64,000 bases of DNA, taken from NCBI GenBank assembly GCA_949775045.1, contig OX459100.1, positions 20,193,768 to 20,257,767 on the forward strand, read 5' to 3'. The DNA comes from Metridium senile. Lineage: Eukaryota > Cnidaria > Anthozoa > Actiniaria > Metridiidae. The translations under genes and the position numbers were made by a program. The notes below the pieces were generated by a model. The model searched no databases. It saw only the letters and a list, made by a program, of their open reading frames with translations, and had not been told where the DNA came from. Position 1 is the first letter of the stretch; each line of letters opens with the position of its first letter. Shown piece by piece: positions 1-8,992 of the stretch.

Positions 1-1
1 G

Positions 2-763
2 TTTACGGCATCAGATTTACCTATAGGTTTGGCGGTCCCGGCAAAGATAAAAGCCAAAATTTTGGCTAATGAGTACATTGATTTTGGTTGCCTTATCACC
101 AATTATAACAAAGCTGGTGTTGGTTATCGCCTTGGTGTATCTGATGCCGCTGGCAATCAGGGTGCGGCTGCTTTAACATTTGAACCGAATATTAAGGTTA
201 AGCAGATAACTAGTATTGAAACTTGGACCACTGCCTTTCAGGTGTTTGTTGCGATTTACACTGCGCAACATACATCTGAGAGCCCTGCTCTCATGAAATA
301 TGGGGAGACAATTAGGGACCTAGCATCTAGGGGGTTCAACTGGAGGTATTACGATGAGAACTACCGTTTTCTTAGACAAGATAAACCGGCAGCTTATCCC
401 TGGAATAGCTTACATTCTGAATTGTGGATACGCTCACAGCCCTCACTAAATTTTCGGCAGCCTCCAGCAAATTTTCGAGCGAGCACCAATAAATTGCATT
501 CAGGCAGTCAAATTCAGGAGAGGAAGTTAGATATTCCAAAAGGTTTTTGCTACACTTATCACCTGGGTAAGCTATGCACAGGTTGTTCATTCAAGCATGC
601 TTGTCCTCGTTGTAGCAATAAGCATCCTTTGTTGAAGTGCAATTTTCGTCCCTCAAGGGATAATCAACCTTCCACTAATGCTGCCAACGCGTCCAATGCT
701 GCAAACGCTGCCAACGCTTCCACTAATGCTGCCAAAGCTTCCAACGCCAATAGGGCTAGGTAA
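2..763 (+). CDS. Gag-like protein of the YR retrotransposon (5' partial)
   Basis: The frame is open from base 2, so the real start is outside the window; the first in-frame TTG at 29 is not a credible start. The protein would bind element RNA and form the particle. A Cys/His cluster near the C-terminus, counted from the TTG (C174, C183, C186, H190, C192, C195, H199, C204), resembles the CCCH-type zinc finger plus knuckle of DIRS/Ngaro gags. It is followed by a low-complexity tail rich in Asn, Ala and Ser (about residues 214-240), encoded by tandem 'gctgccaacgc'-like repeats. The tail overlaps the next ORF by 86 bp in another frame. Family assignment comes mainly from position and the zinc cluster. 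Confidence 0.75.
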   Translation, partial: FTASDLPIGLAVPAKIKAKILANEYIDFGCLITNYNKAGVGYRLGVSDAAGNQGAAALTFEPNIKVKQITSIETWTTAFQVFVAIYTAQHTSESPALMKYGETIRDLASRGFNWRYYDENYRFLRQDKPAAYPWNSLHSELWIRSQPSLNFRQPPANFRASTNKLHSGSQIQERKLDIPKGFCYTYHLGKLCTGCSFKHACPRCSNKHPLLKCNFRPSRDNQPSTNAANASNAANAANASTNAAKASNANRAR

Positions 764-2324
764 GTTGAAGTCCTTTTTAGTTGGTTACGATTCTTTTAAA
801 GCAAAATTTTTGATTGAGGGTTTTACCTTTGGCTTCCGTATTTATTCCGATTTAATCGTTAAGGAGCCAGTTTGCAGTGCACCTAATTTGTTGTCAGCTA
901 AGCTGAACCCTGAGGCGGTAGAGGCTAAGCTTAACAAGGAGTTGCAGGCAAATAGAATTGCTGGTCCATATTTGTCTCCCCCATTTCCAAATTTCCATGT
1001 TTCGCCTTTAGGTATTGTACCTAAGAAATCCCCAGGAGAATTCAGGATGATTCACCACCTTTCTTATCCTCGAGGACTTTCAGTTAATGATAGTATCAAT
1101 CCTGAGCACTCTAGCGTTACTTATTCAACCATTGATGACGCTATACGGTGTGTTAAGAAATCGGGTGTTGGCTCATTTCTAGCTAAAACTGACATCAAAC
1201 ATGCATTCAGAATCATCCCTATTCATCCTTGGGATTATCATTTGCTGGGTATGCAGTGGAAAGGGTTTTTCTATTATGATAAATGCATGCCTATGGGCTG
1301 TGCCAGCTCATGTAAGACCTTTGAGGCATTAAGCTCAGCTATTGAATGGATGGCTCGACATTACTTACATATTAACGGTATTGTTCATCTCTTGGATGAT
1401 TTTTTCATTTGCGAGTCAACCAAAGATAAATGTGAGTCAAGCCTCAAAGGTTTTCTTGAACTGTGTGGTTCCATAGGTATTCCCATGGCACCAGAAAAAA
1501 CATTTGGCCCTGCTTCTACTCTATCATTCGCAGGAATAGAACTTGACACAGTTGCCTCAGAGGCTCGTCTACCATTTGACAAAGTACAATCTTGTTCTAG
1601 CTTAGTCAGTGAATTACTCCACAAGAAAAAGGCAACCTTGCTTGAATTGCAGTCTCTTATAGGTCGATTAAATTTTGCATGTTCAGTAGTTGTACCAGGT
1701 CGAGCCTTTCTCCGTAGACTTATTGATTTAACTATTGGTTTAAGACATCCAAAACATTTCACTCGACTAACAAAAGAAGTCAAGTTGGACCTTCTACTTT
1801 GGAATGAATTTCTACTGCAATTCAATGGCAAATCCTTTTTTCTTGCGGATGTGTGGGAACAGGTTACCCCTCTTCAGCTTTTCACGGATTCTTCCGGTGT
1901 TATAGGTTTTGGTGCCGTGTTTGGCCCACATTGGTGCTATGGTAAATGGCCTAGGGAATGGCAATATATTAATATTGCCATCTTAGAGTTTTATCCAATA
2001 GTTTTGAGTTTGTTTTTATGGGGTGACTTGATGCGCAACAAGTGTGTCACATTCTTTACGGATAATTTGGCGTTAGTTTCGGTCATCAATAAGTGCAGCT
2101 GCAAGGACAAATCACTTATGAAATTTGTCCGTAAGATGGTGCTAGTGTGCCTTAAATATAACATTCTTTTTAAAGCTAGACACATCCCGGGTGTTAAAAA
2201 TAAACTTGCAGATGCATTATCTCGCCTACAGATTCAACAATTTTGGGAGATGGCCCCTATTCATTTGAACTCACAACCAACACTGGTACCAGCAGAACTT
2301 CTCCCACAGAGCTGGGTAATATAG
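678..2324 (+). CDS. Reverse transcriptase / RNase H of the YR retrotransposon
   Basis: A 548-residue ORF beginning at ATG 678. The RT domain spans roughly residues 95-290: a TDIKHAF block with catalytic D172, a PMGCASS block near 205, and LLDD (238-241) supplying the last two aspartates in place of the YxDD of retroviruses, as usual in DIRS-like RTs. RNase H follows at about 398-516 with D404 (FTDSS), E437 (LEF), D462 (FTDN) and D512 (LADALSR). It copies the element RNA into DNA and removes the RNA strand. It lies in the +1 frame relative to gag and overlaps it by 86 bp, so it needs frameshifting, reinitiation or a separate mRNA. Residues 1-30 translate the gag repeat region and may not be used. 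No methyltransferase domain follows RNase H. Confidence 0.93.
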   Translation: MLPTRPMLQTLPTLPLMLPKLPTPIGLGKLKSFLVGYDSFKAKFLIEGFTFGFRIYSDLIVKEPVCSAPNLLSAKLNPEAVEAKLNKELQANRIAGPYLSPPFPNFHVSPLGIVPKKSPGEFRMIHHLSYPRGLSVNDSINPEHSSVTYSTIDDAIRCVKKSGVGSFLAKTDIKHAFRIIPIHPWDYHLLGMQWKGFFYYDKCMPMGCASSCKTFEALSSAIEWMARHYLHINGIVHLLDDFFICESTKDKCESSLKGFLELCGSIGIPMAPEKTFGPASTLSFAGIELDTVASEARLPFDKVQSCSSLVSELLHKKKATLLELQSLIGRLNFACSVVVPGRAFLRRLIDLTIGLRHPKHFTRLTKEVKLDLLLWNEFLLQFNGKSFFLADVWEQVTPLQLFTDSSGVIGFGAVFGPHWCYGKWPREWQYINIAILEFYPIVLSLFLWGDLMRNKCVTFFTDNLALVSVINKCSCKDKSLMKFVRKMVLVCLKYNILFKARHIPGVKNKLADALSRLQIQQFWEMAPIHLNSQPTLVPAELLPQSWVI

Positions 2325-3238
2325 TCCAAAAATTGTTGTCATCTAGTTTGCAGAAATCATCTATACCCATTTACCAGAGAGCGTGGCGATTATTGCGCCA
2401 GTTTTCTCTTGAAGTTTTTCAACATGGTGTCATCTCACTCCCAGTCCTTCCGGCTACAATTGCTCTATTCATTGCTTATCTGTTTGATCATAAATATGCC
2501 CCAGCCACAGTCAATACCTATATATCAGCAATAGGGTATTACCATCGATTGGCTAGTTTTCCTGACCCCTCAAAAGTTGCATATATTGTCGAAATGCTAA
2601 AAGGGTATGGCAAACTGGGTAGAACTATTGACTCACGTTTACCAATCACATTACCAATTTTGAATAGACTAATTCAGGCTAGTAGGAACATTTGTGCATC
2701 ATGCTATGAGCGTGCCATGTTCCAGGCTATGTGTTCGCTAGCATTTTTTGCCTTTTTGAGAATTGGGGAAATTACTGTGACTCGCGGACCACCTGACAGC
2801 CACATACTACAAACCAACCAACTATTTAAGGTATTGGGACCGGACAAGCAAATTGTATCTCTCAAGGTGGTCTTTAATAATTTCAAACATCATTATAACC
2901 AGCCACCTCTATCTATCACCATATCCAAGCAACATGCTGTCTGTCCTGTTCAATTGATGTTAGAATATCTGGCTGTCAGGGGATCACACCCTGGCACACT
3001 TTTTATTACCAGTGAGGGCAATCCGGTGTCGCGCAGTCAATTTTCCAAATTGCTTAATAGCTGTATTAAGGCCTGTAGCCTAGACCCATCTCGTTATAAG
3101 GGGCATAGCTTTAGAATAGGTGCAGCCACATATGCCGCACAGCAAGGGTTTTCAGATGCCAAAATAAGAGTTTTGGGAAGATGGAAGTCTGATGCATTTA
3201 AAAGGTACATTCGTGTACAATCTGTAGTGTCTTTGTGA
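2243..3238 (+). CDS. Tyrosine recombinase (YR) of the retrotransposon
   Basis: A phage-integrase-fold recombinase that would integrate the circular cDNA of the element by site-specific recombination. Numbered from the TTG at 2243, an N-terminal SAM-like region (about 40-125) with an APATVNTYISAIGYYH core binds DNA. The catalytic domain then shows R173 (FLRIGE), H288 and R291 (HSFRIG), W314 (LGRW) and nucleophile Y322 (RYIR), so the R-H-R-W-Y set is complete. The frame has no ATG before the core domain (the first internal Met is about 118), and it overlaps the RT ORF by 82 bp in the -1 frame. It is therefore probably made by -1 frameshifting or from a spliced message. Length is about as expected for the family. 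Confidence 0.93.
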   Translation: MGDGPYSFELTTNTGTSRTSPTELGNIVQKLLSSSLQKSSIPIYQRAWRLLRQFSLEVFQHGVISLPVLPATIALFIAYLFDHKYAPATVNTYISAIGYYHRLASFPDPSKVAYIVEMLKGYGKLGRTIDSRLPITLPILNRLIQASRNICASCYERAMFQAMCSLAFFAFLRIGEITVTRGPPDSHILQTNQLFKVLGPDKQIVSLKVVFNNFKHHYNQPPLSITISKQHAVCPVQLMLEYLAVRGSHPGTLFITSEGNPVSRSQFSKLLNSCIKACSLDPSRYKGHSFRIGAATYAAQQGFSDAKIRVLGRWKSDAFKRYIRVQSVVSL

Positions 3239-3253
3239 TAATGATAAGACGAG

Positions 3254-3392
3254 ATTCCCTTGCATGGGCAGTGAATCTCTATTTTAGATACATGTTTGAT
3301 CTTTGCTTGCATGGGCAGCAGGGATTGGAGATGTATTTATTTAATTTGTATTATGTTTGGTCTTTGCTTGCATGGGCAGCAGGGATTTAAGA
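3254..3392 (+). repeat. Three short repeats with GCATGGGCAG core, 3' of the YR ORF
   Basis: The core 'cttgcatgggcag' occurs three times (about 3258, 3304 and 3368). Copies two and three are also preceded by 'tctttg' and followed by 'caggga'. They lie between the recombinase stop and the split direct repeats, inside the retrotransposon. Function is unknown; an untranslated-region repeat is the simplest reading. Confidence 0.7.
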
Positions 3393-3475
3393 TATATTTA
3401 TATCTTCGATTTGTACTGTTAGTTAATTGTATTTACATTAAAAATGGTTCATCTCATATGTACTGGGGTGGGGCG

Positions 3476-3494
3476 GCCCCTTGCACCAAGGGGC
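3476..3494 (+). other. Perfect 8-bp hairpin before repeat B1
   Basis: GCCCCTTG and CAAGGGGC form a perfect 8-bp stem around a 3-base loop, in otherwise AT-rich DNA. It ends two bases before the B1 repeat. It could be an RNA structure involved in 3' processing or template circularisation; this is inference. Confidence 0.6.
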
Positions 3495-3496
3495 TG

Positions 3497-3722
3497 TGGC
3501 GGTATGAGCCCTCACCTTCGCGCAGGGCTGATTCTATTGTTTACAACATAACCTTTCTTATGTATAGATTTTATTCAACATTAAAATCCGGCTATGTCCA
3601 TTGGACATAGCCATTGTTTTGCCAACCAGGTGTAGTGTGTTTCCTGCTCGAACAAGCTCGGTACATATGACATGATACATTTTATTTTATAATAATGTAA
3701 CTCAGGTTTGAAGTCATAAATA
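3497..3722 (+). repeat. Split direct repeat B1 of the Ngaro-type element
   Basis: A 226-bp block repeated at 3941-4166 with a constant offset of 444 bp and no mismatch noticed on reading. It contains a perfect hairpin (GGCTATGTCC, 3-base loop, GGACATAGCC at 3590-3612). Two essentially identical copies suggest recent insertion, because the repeats are made equal during reverse transcription. Confidence 0.88.
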
Positions 3723-3940
3723 AATTTTTGTGTAACAAAATGGTTTTTATGGCGCCAAACAAATATATTAGATGATTTGCTTCCGGTGACGTCATCAAGA
3801 GGCTGGATAAAAAGGGTATTGTAAACTAACCCCCTCTAGGGATTTGGTTTTCCCGCCTTTGGTCACTTGCCGACTTGTCAAACAAGGATTAAGTCGACCC
3901 TCCTCCTCCCCTCATCCAACCTCTTGCAGATGGTGTTCAC
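3723..3940 (+). promoter_or_regulatory. Repeat A2 of the Ngaro-type element, probable promoter copy
   Basis: The spacer between B1 and B2 is expected to match the A1 repeat at the element's 5' end, which is outside the window. It holds a palindromic CRE-like TGACGTCA (3787-3794), a TATA-like GATAAAAAGG about 15 bp further on, and a C/T-rich tract near 3895-3915. These fit a promoter, as in A1, where transcription would start. The pairing with A1 cannot be tested here. Confidence 0.6.
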
Positions 3941-4166
3941 TGGCGGTATGAGCCCTCACCTTCGCGCAGGGCTGATTCTATTGTTTACAACATAACCTTT
4001 CTTATGTATAGATTTTATTCAACATTAAAATCCGGCTATGTCCATTGGACATAGCCATTGTTTTGCCAACCAGGTGTAGTGTGTTTCCTGCTCGAACAAG
4101 CTCGGTACATATGACATGATACATTTTATTTTATAATAATGTAACTCAGGTTTGAAGTCATAAATA
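3941..4166 (+). repeat. Split direct repeat B2, 3' end of the Ngaro-type element
   Basis: Second copy of the 226-bp block, including the hairpin at 4034-4056. Similarity to B1 stops at 4166/4167, where the sequence turns into unrelated AT-rich DNA. That point is taken as the 3' boundary of the element. Confidence 0.88.
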
Positions 4167-5324
4167 TATATATTGTAATTTAATGATATCTTACGTTTAT
4201 TATAGAAAGTTCAGAATTACATCAACTTCAAATCTATTATAAATAAAGTTTTATTTGTTTGAAATCAATGCCATATCTTTTCAATATGCTAACATCATTA
4301 TTTTCATATGAAATTGTGAGATTCTTTAAATATAACTTACAAAGTCAACATTAAAAGTTGTCTAAACACTAAGCGCTTTGAAAATGTTCTAAAAATGACC
4401 CACGAGTTGGCCATAGGGGGCCTTTGATTTGTTTTCACAACATTTTTACGTTGTCATCATAGGTATTTGTACCATTTATACAGTTCACTTTATAATGCTC
4501 TTTTAGTGTATTTCAAAGGGATCACTGCGTTAAAGTCATGAAATACGGTGTTTCTGTAATATTTTTCATCTACATTTTACAAATTTGTCTTGAACAGACA
4601 ATTAAGATTAATACTCCAGTTTCGAGATCTCTTTTACTCAGTGTTAGCCTCAAAACCATGTAATATATTCTTTTGTTCAGTAACAGTCCGTGCAAATGAA
4701 AGAGATTTGTGAGCATAGAAGACAATAAAAATATATCGAAATCTCACGAGTTTTATCTAAATTTCTGCATATTTTAAACACAATTGAGCCAGTTATCTCT
4801 AGCTGTCAAAAACTGGGTCCCACCACTCCTACTGGGCTAATAGACTAAACTGCATAATCCTCAACTAGCCCGACTTCACGCTCAAAAGAGCGTCTAGTTA
4901 TTTTTTAAATAACTGTATTATCACAGTGATCAATCCCCGGAAAAATCATGTGCAAACATCTTATAATTACATATTATATGTCAGTGAAATTTTAAGGAAT
5001 TTTTCAAGCGAAAAAATAAAATACATGCATTACACTCGCGAGTGTTTGAAGTATTGTTTCAAGTCCGACAATGAGAACTGGACGGGATTTCAAGACGAGA
5101 TCTTGTCACCATGATCACATTATGATTGTACTCTGGATGTTCAACGTGGGCCAAAGAATATCAATGAAAGTGGCTTCAACCGGCTCTGACGTTTTTTGAA
5201 AAGTCAAATATGTAAAAAGGTGGTACTGGATAAAAAGACATGATTTCGATGCAGTTTTTACTTGAAAAGAAGTGTTGTACAAACAAGAATAGTTGGGTGA
5301 ATACTAGAAGGGTGTTTCCACACA
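4167..5324. other. AT-rich intergenic DNA, no gene seen
   Basis: No ORF with recognisable protein similarity and no obvious tandem repeat. A 62-codon frame at 4926-5114 shows no family features or splice context and is taken as chance. A short hairpin (ACGCTC, 4-base loop, GAGCGT) lies near 4877. Confidence 0.6.
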
Positions 5325-5431
5325 TAGCTTGCGTAAACAACCCTTATTAGCGCTCGAAAAGTCTCCCGCCAACAAGCGCTTGTTGGCTGGAGACTTTTCG
5401 AGCGCTAATAAGGTTCTGTTTCCGCAGGCTA
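5325..5431. mobile_element. Foldback / MITE-like palindrome, about 107 bp
   Basis: The core 5342-5413 is an almost perfect palindrome: CCTTATTAGCGCTCG, AAAAGTCTCC and CCAACAAG on the left are all mirrored on the right, separated only by two-base interruptions. The arms extend outward imperfectly (TAGCTTGCGTAAACA against the complement of TGTTTCCGCAGGCTA). It has no coding capacity and would form a cruciform or long hairpin. Mobility is inferred from shape; no clear target-site duplication was found. Confidence 0.75.
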
Positions 5432-5602
5432 GTCCACACATCGATGTCCTTAGTTTCGTACTGAACAGCCGTTGTTGGGAGGGTGAATAGCGCTATACAC
5501 CGGATAAATCCTTATCCAAAGAATGAAATATATAAAAAAACCTATGAAGTGCATTATGACTTGTATCCGCGGATAACTTTATCCACCCTTCGTACAACCG
5601 GC

Positions 5603-5714
5603 CCCTGGACACTATATCACAATATGTTGGACACTTAGTCAGCTGGACACTATATCACTATGTTGGACACTCAGTGATCAGCTAGACACTATATCACTAT
5701 GTTGGACACTCAGA
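5603..5714. repeat. Tandem repeat, 'ctggacactatatcac...tgttggacact' units
   Basis: About three imperfect units of roughly 37-45 bp containing 'ggacactatatcac' and 'atgttggacactcag'. The same units return at 6415-6640, so the family is dispersed locally. Confidence 0.8.
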
Positions 5715-6162
5715 GAGAATTCATACGCCAATTGACCCGTTATTTAATAATAGTAATAATAGTCACAAGAACCAAGAACTATAGTGTATTTAGTTAAATG
5801 GCAAAGAATTTAAGAATTGTCAGTTACCTATTAATTATATATTCACTCATTTATTCATTCATTCACCCATAATTTGTTTGTTTGTATATTTATATATTTA
5901 TTAATTCATTTGAATTAATTCATTCTTTCATTCATTTTATAGGGTGATATATAGACGAATAAATGAATAAACGATCGTAAAAAAATGTCATGTAAACGAG
6001 ACAATGCCGGTAACAAAGTCAGGGTGAATTAGAAGTAAAAGTGAGTTGTTAATACAACAAATACATGTTTTTAATTTAAATTTACATTGCATTTATGCAT
6101 TTTTGTAATTTATCTATTTATTATTGTAATTATTTTATTCATACATATATTTATATTTTAAA
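5715..6162. other. AT-rich intergenic DNA with ATTC-type simple repeats
   Basis: Short ATTC/TTCA simple-repeat runs occur around 5835-5940. No gene was seen. Confidence 0.6.
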
Positions 6163-6226
6163 GTCCAGGTCCGTGTCCGTGTCCGAGTCCGGGTCCGAGT
6201 CCGTGTCCGAGTCCGTGTCCGAGTCC
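6163..6226. repeat. GTCCGN hexamer minisatellite
   Basis: About ten 6-bp units of the form GTCCGT, GTCCGA or GTCCGG, often alternating as 12-bp pairs. It is a GC-rich island in AT-rich DNA. No ORF runs through it. Confidence 0.85.
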
Positions 6227-6414
6227 TGGTTTTATCTAACCACCTCAGAACTAGTCTAGAACTGAGCTTCGGTCCTTTTGTACTTTTAGTTATTTTGGAT
6301 TATAAAAGCGATCTAAAAAGACATAAACATTCGGTCATACACACTTTTCTTCTTGGACGGGTTAAATAAACATGTTTTATTTATTTAGCTAGTCGATAAG
6401 TTCTAGTTTGACCC

Positions 6415-6640
6415 CGGCATATGTTGGACCGCTAAGTGATCAGCTGGACACAATACCACTATGTTGGTAGTCTGCATAGATGGCCCTGAAGGATTGGGGA
6501 GAAGGGCGGAGGGATTCTTTCCCACAGAGCCAGGCTACGCAGGCTACTATGTTGGACACTCAGTGATCAGCTGGACACTATATCCCTATGTTGGATAGTT
6601 AGTCAGCTGGACACTATATCACTGTCTTGGACACTTAGTA
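6415..6640. repeat. Second block of the 'ggacactatatcac' tandem repeat, interrupted
   Basis: Units match those at 5603-5714 but are split by about 70 bp of unrelated sequence (about 6474-6546) that ends in 'caggctacgcaggcta'. The interruption suggests an insertion into a once continuous array. Confidence 0.7.
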
Positions 6641-6860
6641 GCCAACTGCGACTAAAAAGCAATTAATCATGAGGTTTATTTTTTTCAAAAATATTTATGT
6701 TTGCATTATTTATGGCTTCCTGAAAATATGTTTGGAAAGAGTATCTTTTAAATAAATGTATGTCAGCTAACATTGTTATTTTATTTTGTAAACGACTGTA
6801 TATGTATTTATTATCCAACTAGTCACAGACGAGTAAAATATAGAAGGAGTAGGACTGGAT

Positions 6861-6892
6861 CGAGTAAAAATATCCGGCGATATTTTTACTCG
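6861..6892. repeat. Perfect 14-bp inverted repeat (CGAGTAAAAATATC)
   Basis: CGAGTAAAAATATC, a 4-base loop (CGGC), then its exact complement. The same 'tttttactcg' motif occurs in the palindromic element at 6960-7110, so the two may share ancestry. Confidence 0.75.
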
Positions 6893-6959
6893 TCTATCTA
6901 GCGCTCAAGTAAAACAACATTTTGCATTATAAAAGAACAAAAACCTTTTGATTGGATAA

Positions 6960-7110
6960 TAAATAACTTATAAGACAGTTTGATGTGTAATATGGCTGCA
7001 TATTTTTACTCGTTAACTTGCATTTTGACTCGCCCGGAGGCTCGTCAAAATACAGCGTTTCACTCGTAAAATATCCAGCCATATTACACATCAAACTGTC
7101 TAATAAGATA
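6960..7110. mobile_element. Palindromic MITE (family with element at 19876)
   Basis: The arms 6973-6998 and 7076-7101 are perfect 26-bp complements (beginning AGACAGTTTGATG), and the interior continues as an imperfect palindrome centred near 7037. The flanks AATAAATAACTTA and AATAAGATATA recur around 19876-19994, with diverged but related inner arms (TAAT...GG...ATTTTAC). No coding capacity. Likely a non-autonomous DNA element or the foldback end of a larger one. Confidence 0.75.
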
Positions 7111-7822
7111 TATGTATCTACTAGTTATACAATGGTTTCGAGTGGCATACAGTGGATTATCCCACAAGTCACTTATATTTTCCAGTATACACGTAAAGAA
7201 AATACTGAAATCAATGATTAATGCCAGCTAGAGAAATCAAAATGACCTAAAAGAGTGTCCTGAAGGGGTGAAATGGGAGCTGGAATTGGACTTATTTTTG
7301 ACTGGGAAAATGGGATTGGATGCACTGGGACTGGGATTTACAAATAAAAGAACAATAGAAAATGGGAATGGGATTGAAAACTTGAGCAAAACTGATGGTA
7401 TTATGTAATTTTTTACTCGGATTTGGTCCAAATATAAACTGGGAAATGAGATTCGGACCTCCCCCTTCAGGACCCTCCTAAAAACATTGAATGAAACAAA
7501 TGCGTCTTCAGTTTGAGTTTAATACACTTAGTGATTCGATCTTACTGCATGGGTAATCCACTGTTATTCAGTAACTGCAGAGATTGGATTCATGATCTAT
7601 TCACTGCTCATTTTTGTAGTTTACATATTCTGGTCCTGCGTAGTGTTTTAAGGGGGAGGGGGTATTGTGGGATAAGAAGGGTTTGGGCAAATTCAGTGTT
7701 TTATACAACTATTGCAAGAATCGTTGTCGCAATCAAAGCTTCAGTCCGATTTGATATCGATTTATATTCGATTCCATTCGATTTATATCGATATCGATTT
7801 ATTCATAACATATTTTGTGTGC
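7111..7822. other. Intergenic DNA with purine-rich and CGATTTATAT-type low complexity
   Basis: A degenerate 'gggattgga/gggaatggga' purine-rich stretch covers about 7265-7380, and a 'tcgatttatatcgat' stretch 7750-7800. No gene is supported: the longest frame (7513-7923) runs into the 58-bp minisatellite and has no recognisable domain. Confidence 0.6.
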
Positions 7823-8563
7823 GTTTGTGTTACAATATGACCATAACAAGTTGTTGCAGTGGTATATTTTGCTTGTACGTGTTTGTGTTACAATATGACC
7901 ATAACAAGTTGTTGCAGTGGTAGATTTTGCTTGTACGTGTTTGTGTTACAATATGACCATAACAAGTTGTTGCAGTGGTAGATTTTGCTTGTACGTGTTT
8001 GTGTTACAATATGACCATAACAAGTTGTTGCAGTGGTATATTTTGCTTGTACGTGTTTGTGTTACAATATGACCATAACAAGTTGTTGCAGTGGTAGATT
8101 TTGCTTGTACGTGTTTGTGTTACAATATGACCATAACAAGTTGTTGCAGTGGTAGATTTTGCTTGTACGTGTTTGTGTTACAATATGACCATAACAAGTT
8201 GTTGCAGTGGTATATTTTGCTTGTACGTGTTTGTGTTACAATATGACCATAACAAGTTGTTGCAGTGGTAGATTTTGCTTGTACGTGTTTGTGTTACAAT
8301 ATGACCATAACAAGTTGTTGCAGTGGTAGATTTTGCTTGTACGTGTTTGTGTTACAATATGACCATAACAAGTTGTTGCAGTGGTAGATTTTGCTTGTAC
8401 GTGTTTGTGTTACAATATGACCATAACAAGTTGTTGCAGTGGTAGATTTTGCTTGTACGTGTTTGTGTTACAATATGACCATAACAAGTTGTTGCAGTGG
8501 TAGATTTTGCTTGTACGTGTTTGTGTTACAATATGACCATAACAAGTTGTTGCAGTGGTAGAT
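7823..8563. repeat. 58-bp minisatellite, about 12.7 copies
   Basis: The phrase 'gtttgtgttacaatatgacc' recurs every 58 bp from 7823 to the last start at 8519. Copies are nearly identical. One variable site (tatattttgc or tagattttgc) is 'tat' in copies 1, 4 and 7 and 'gat' in the others read, showing a three-unit (174-bp) higher-order period in the first part. It is tandem without variable spacers, so it is not a CRISPR array. Confidence 0.95.
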
Positions 8564-8985
8564 GATAGCAAGCAAAAAACTGTGTTGTAAATCAACAAAT
8601 TATGTTGACATTACCGACATCTTTTGCACTCGTTGGAGTGTTTACTGTAGCTTCGGCTGCGATAACGATTTTTGAAACATGTACACATGAAAAGAAGGGA
8701 GGACAAGACAAAGGACAATGGTTCTTGATCGGAGGTCACTTCAGGTATCAGACTGTTCAAAATCAGCCATGAGAATCAGATGTTTATAAATATATATATA
8801 TATATCCCTGAACAAATGTTTTGTCAGAATCTAAGAAAACAGGCTGCACTCCAGGCTAAATCAAGATCCAAAATAGTTTGAGCAGATAAGGAAAAACAGT
8901 CTGGAAGATTTGATGAAGTCGTACGTGTTGGTTGCCTGTTTTCCTTACTTTTCTACGTTACAGTTTAACGCGCCTTATCGTGGCC
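8564..8985. other. Intergenic DNA, no gene seen
   Basis: Unique-looking sequence with a short TA run near 8790. No open frame of note and no clear repeats. Confidence 0.55.
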
Positions 8986-8992
8986 ACCCAAT

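Larger units (their letters stand above)
1..4166 (+). mobile_element. Ngaro-type (DIRS order) YR retrotransposon, 5'-truncated by window edge
   Basis: Three overlapping ORFs run in the order gag, RT/RNase H, tyrosine recombinase, followed by a non-coding 3' region in which a 226-bp block occurs twice (3497-3722 and 3941-4166) around a 218-bp spacer. This matches the B1-A2-B2 part of the split direct repeats known from Ngaro elements; DIRS1-like elements instead have inverted terminal repeats and usually a methyltransferase domain between RNase H and YR, which is absent here. The left repeat A1 and the start of gag must lie upstream of the window. ORFs have no internal stops and all catalytic motifs are present, so the copy looks young and possibly competent. 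The class assignment rests on visible motifs and repeat layout. Confidence 0.85.

Noticed and set aside
1385..1831. 148-codon minus-strand frame
   Set aside because: Antisense shadow of the RT/RNase H ORF, with no domain of its own.
1..3238. Classification as an LTR retrovirus or retrotransposon
   Set aside because: No protease or DDE integrase and no LTRs; a tyrosine recombinase and split direct repeats are present instead.
1..4166. Classification as a DIRS1-type element
   Set aside because: No methyltransferase domain after RNase H and no inverted terminal repeats; the direct B1-A2-B2 layout fits Ngaro better.
7513..7923. 136-codon frame on the + strand
   Set aside because: Extends into the 58-bp minisatellite, has no recognisable domain and no splice support.
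7823..8563. CRISPR-like regular repeats
   Set aside because: The 58-bp units are directly joined without unique spacers, there are no cas genes and the context is animal DNA; it is a minisatellite.
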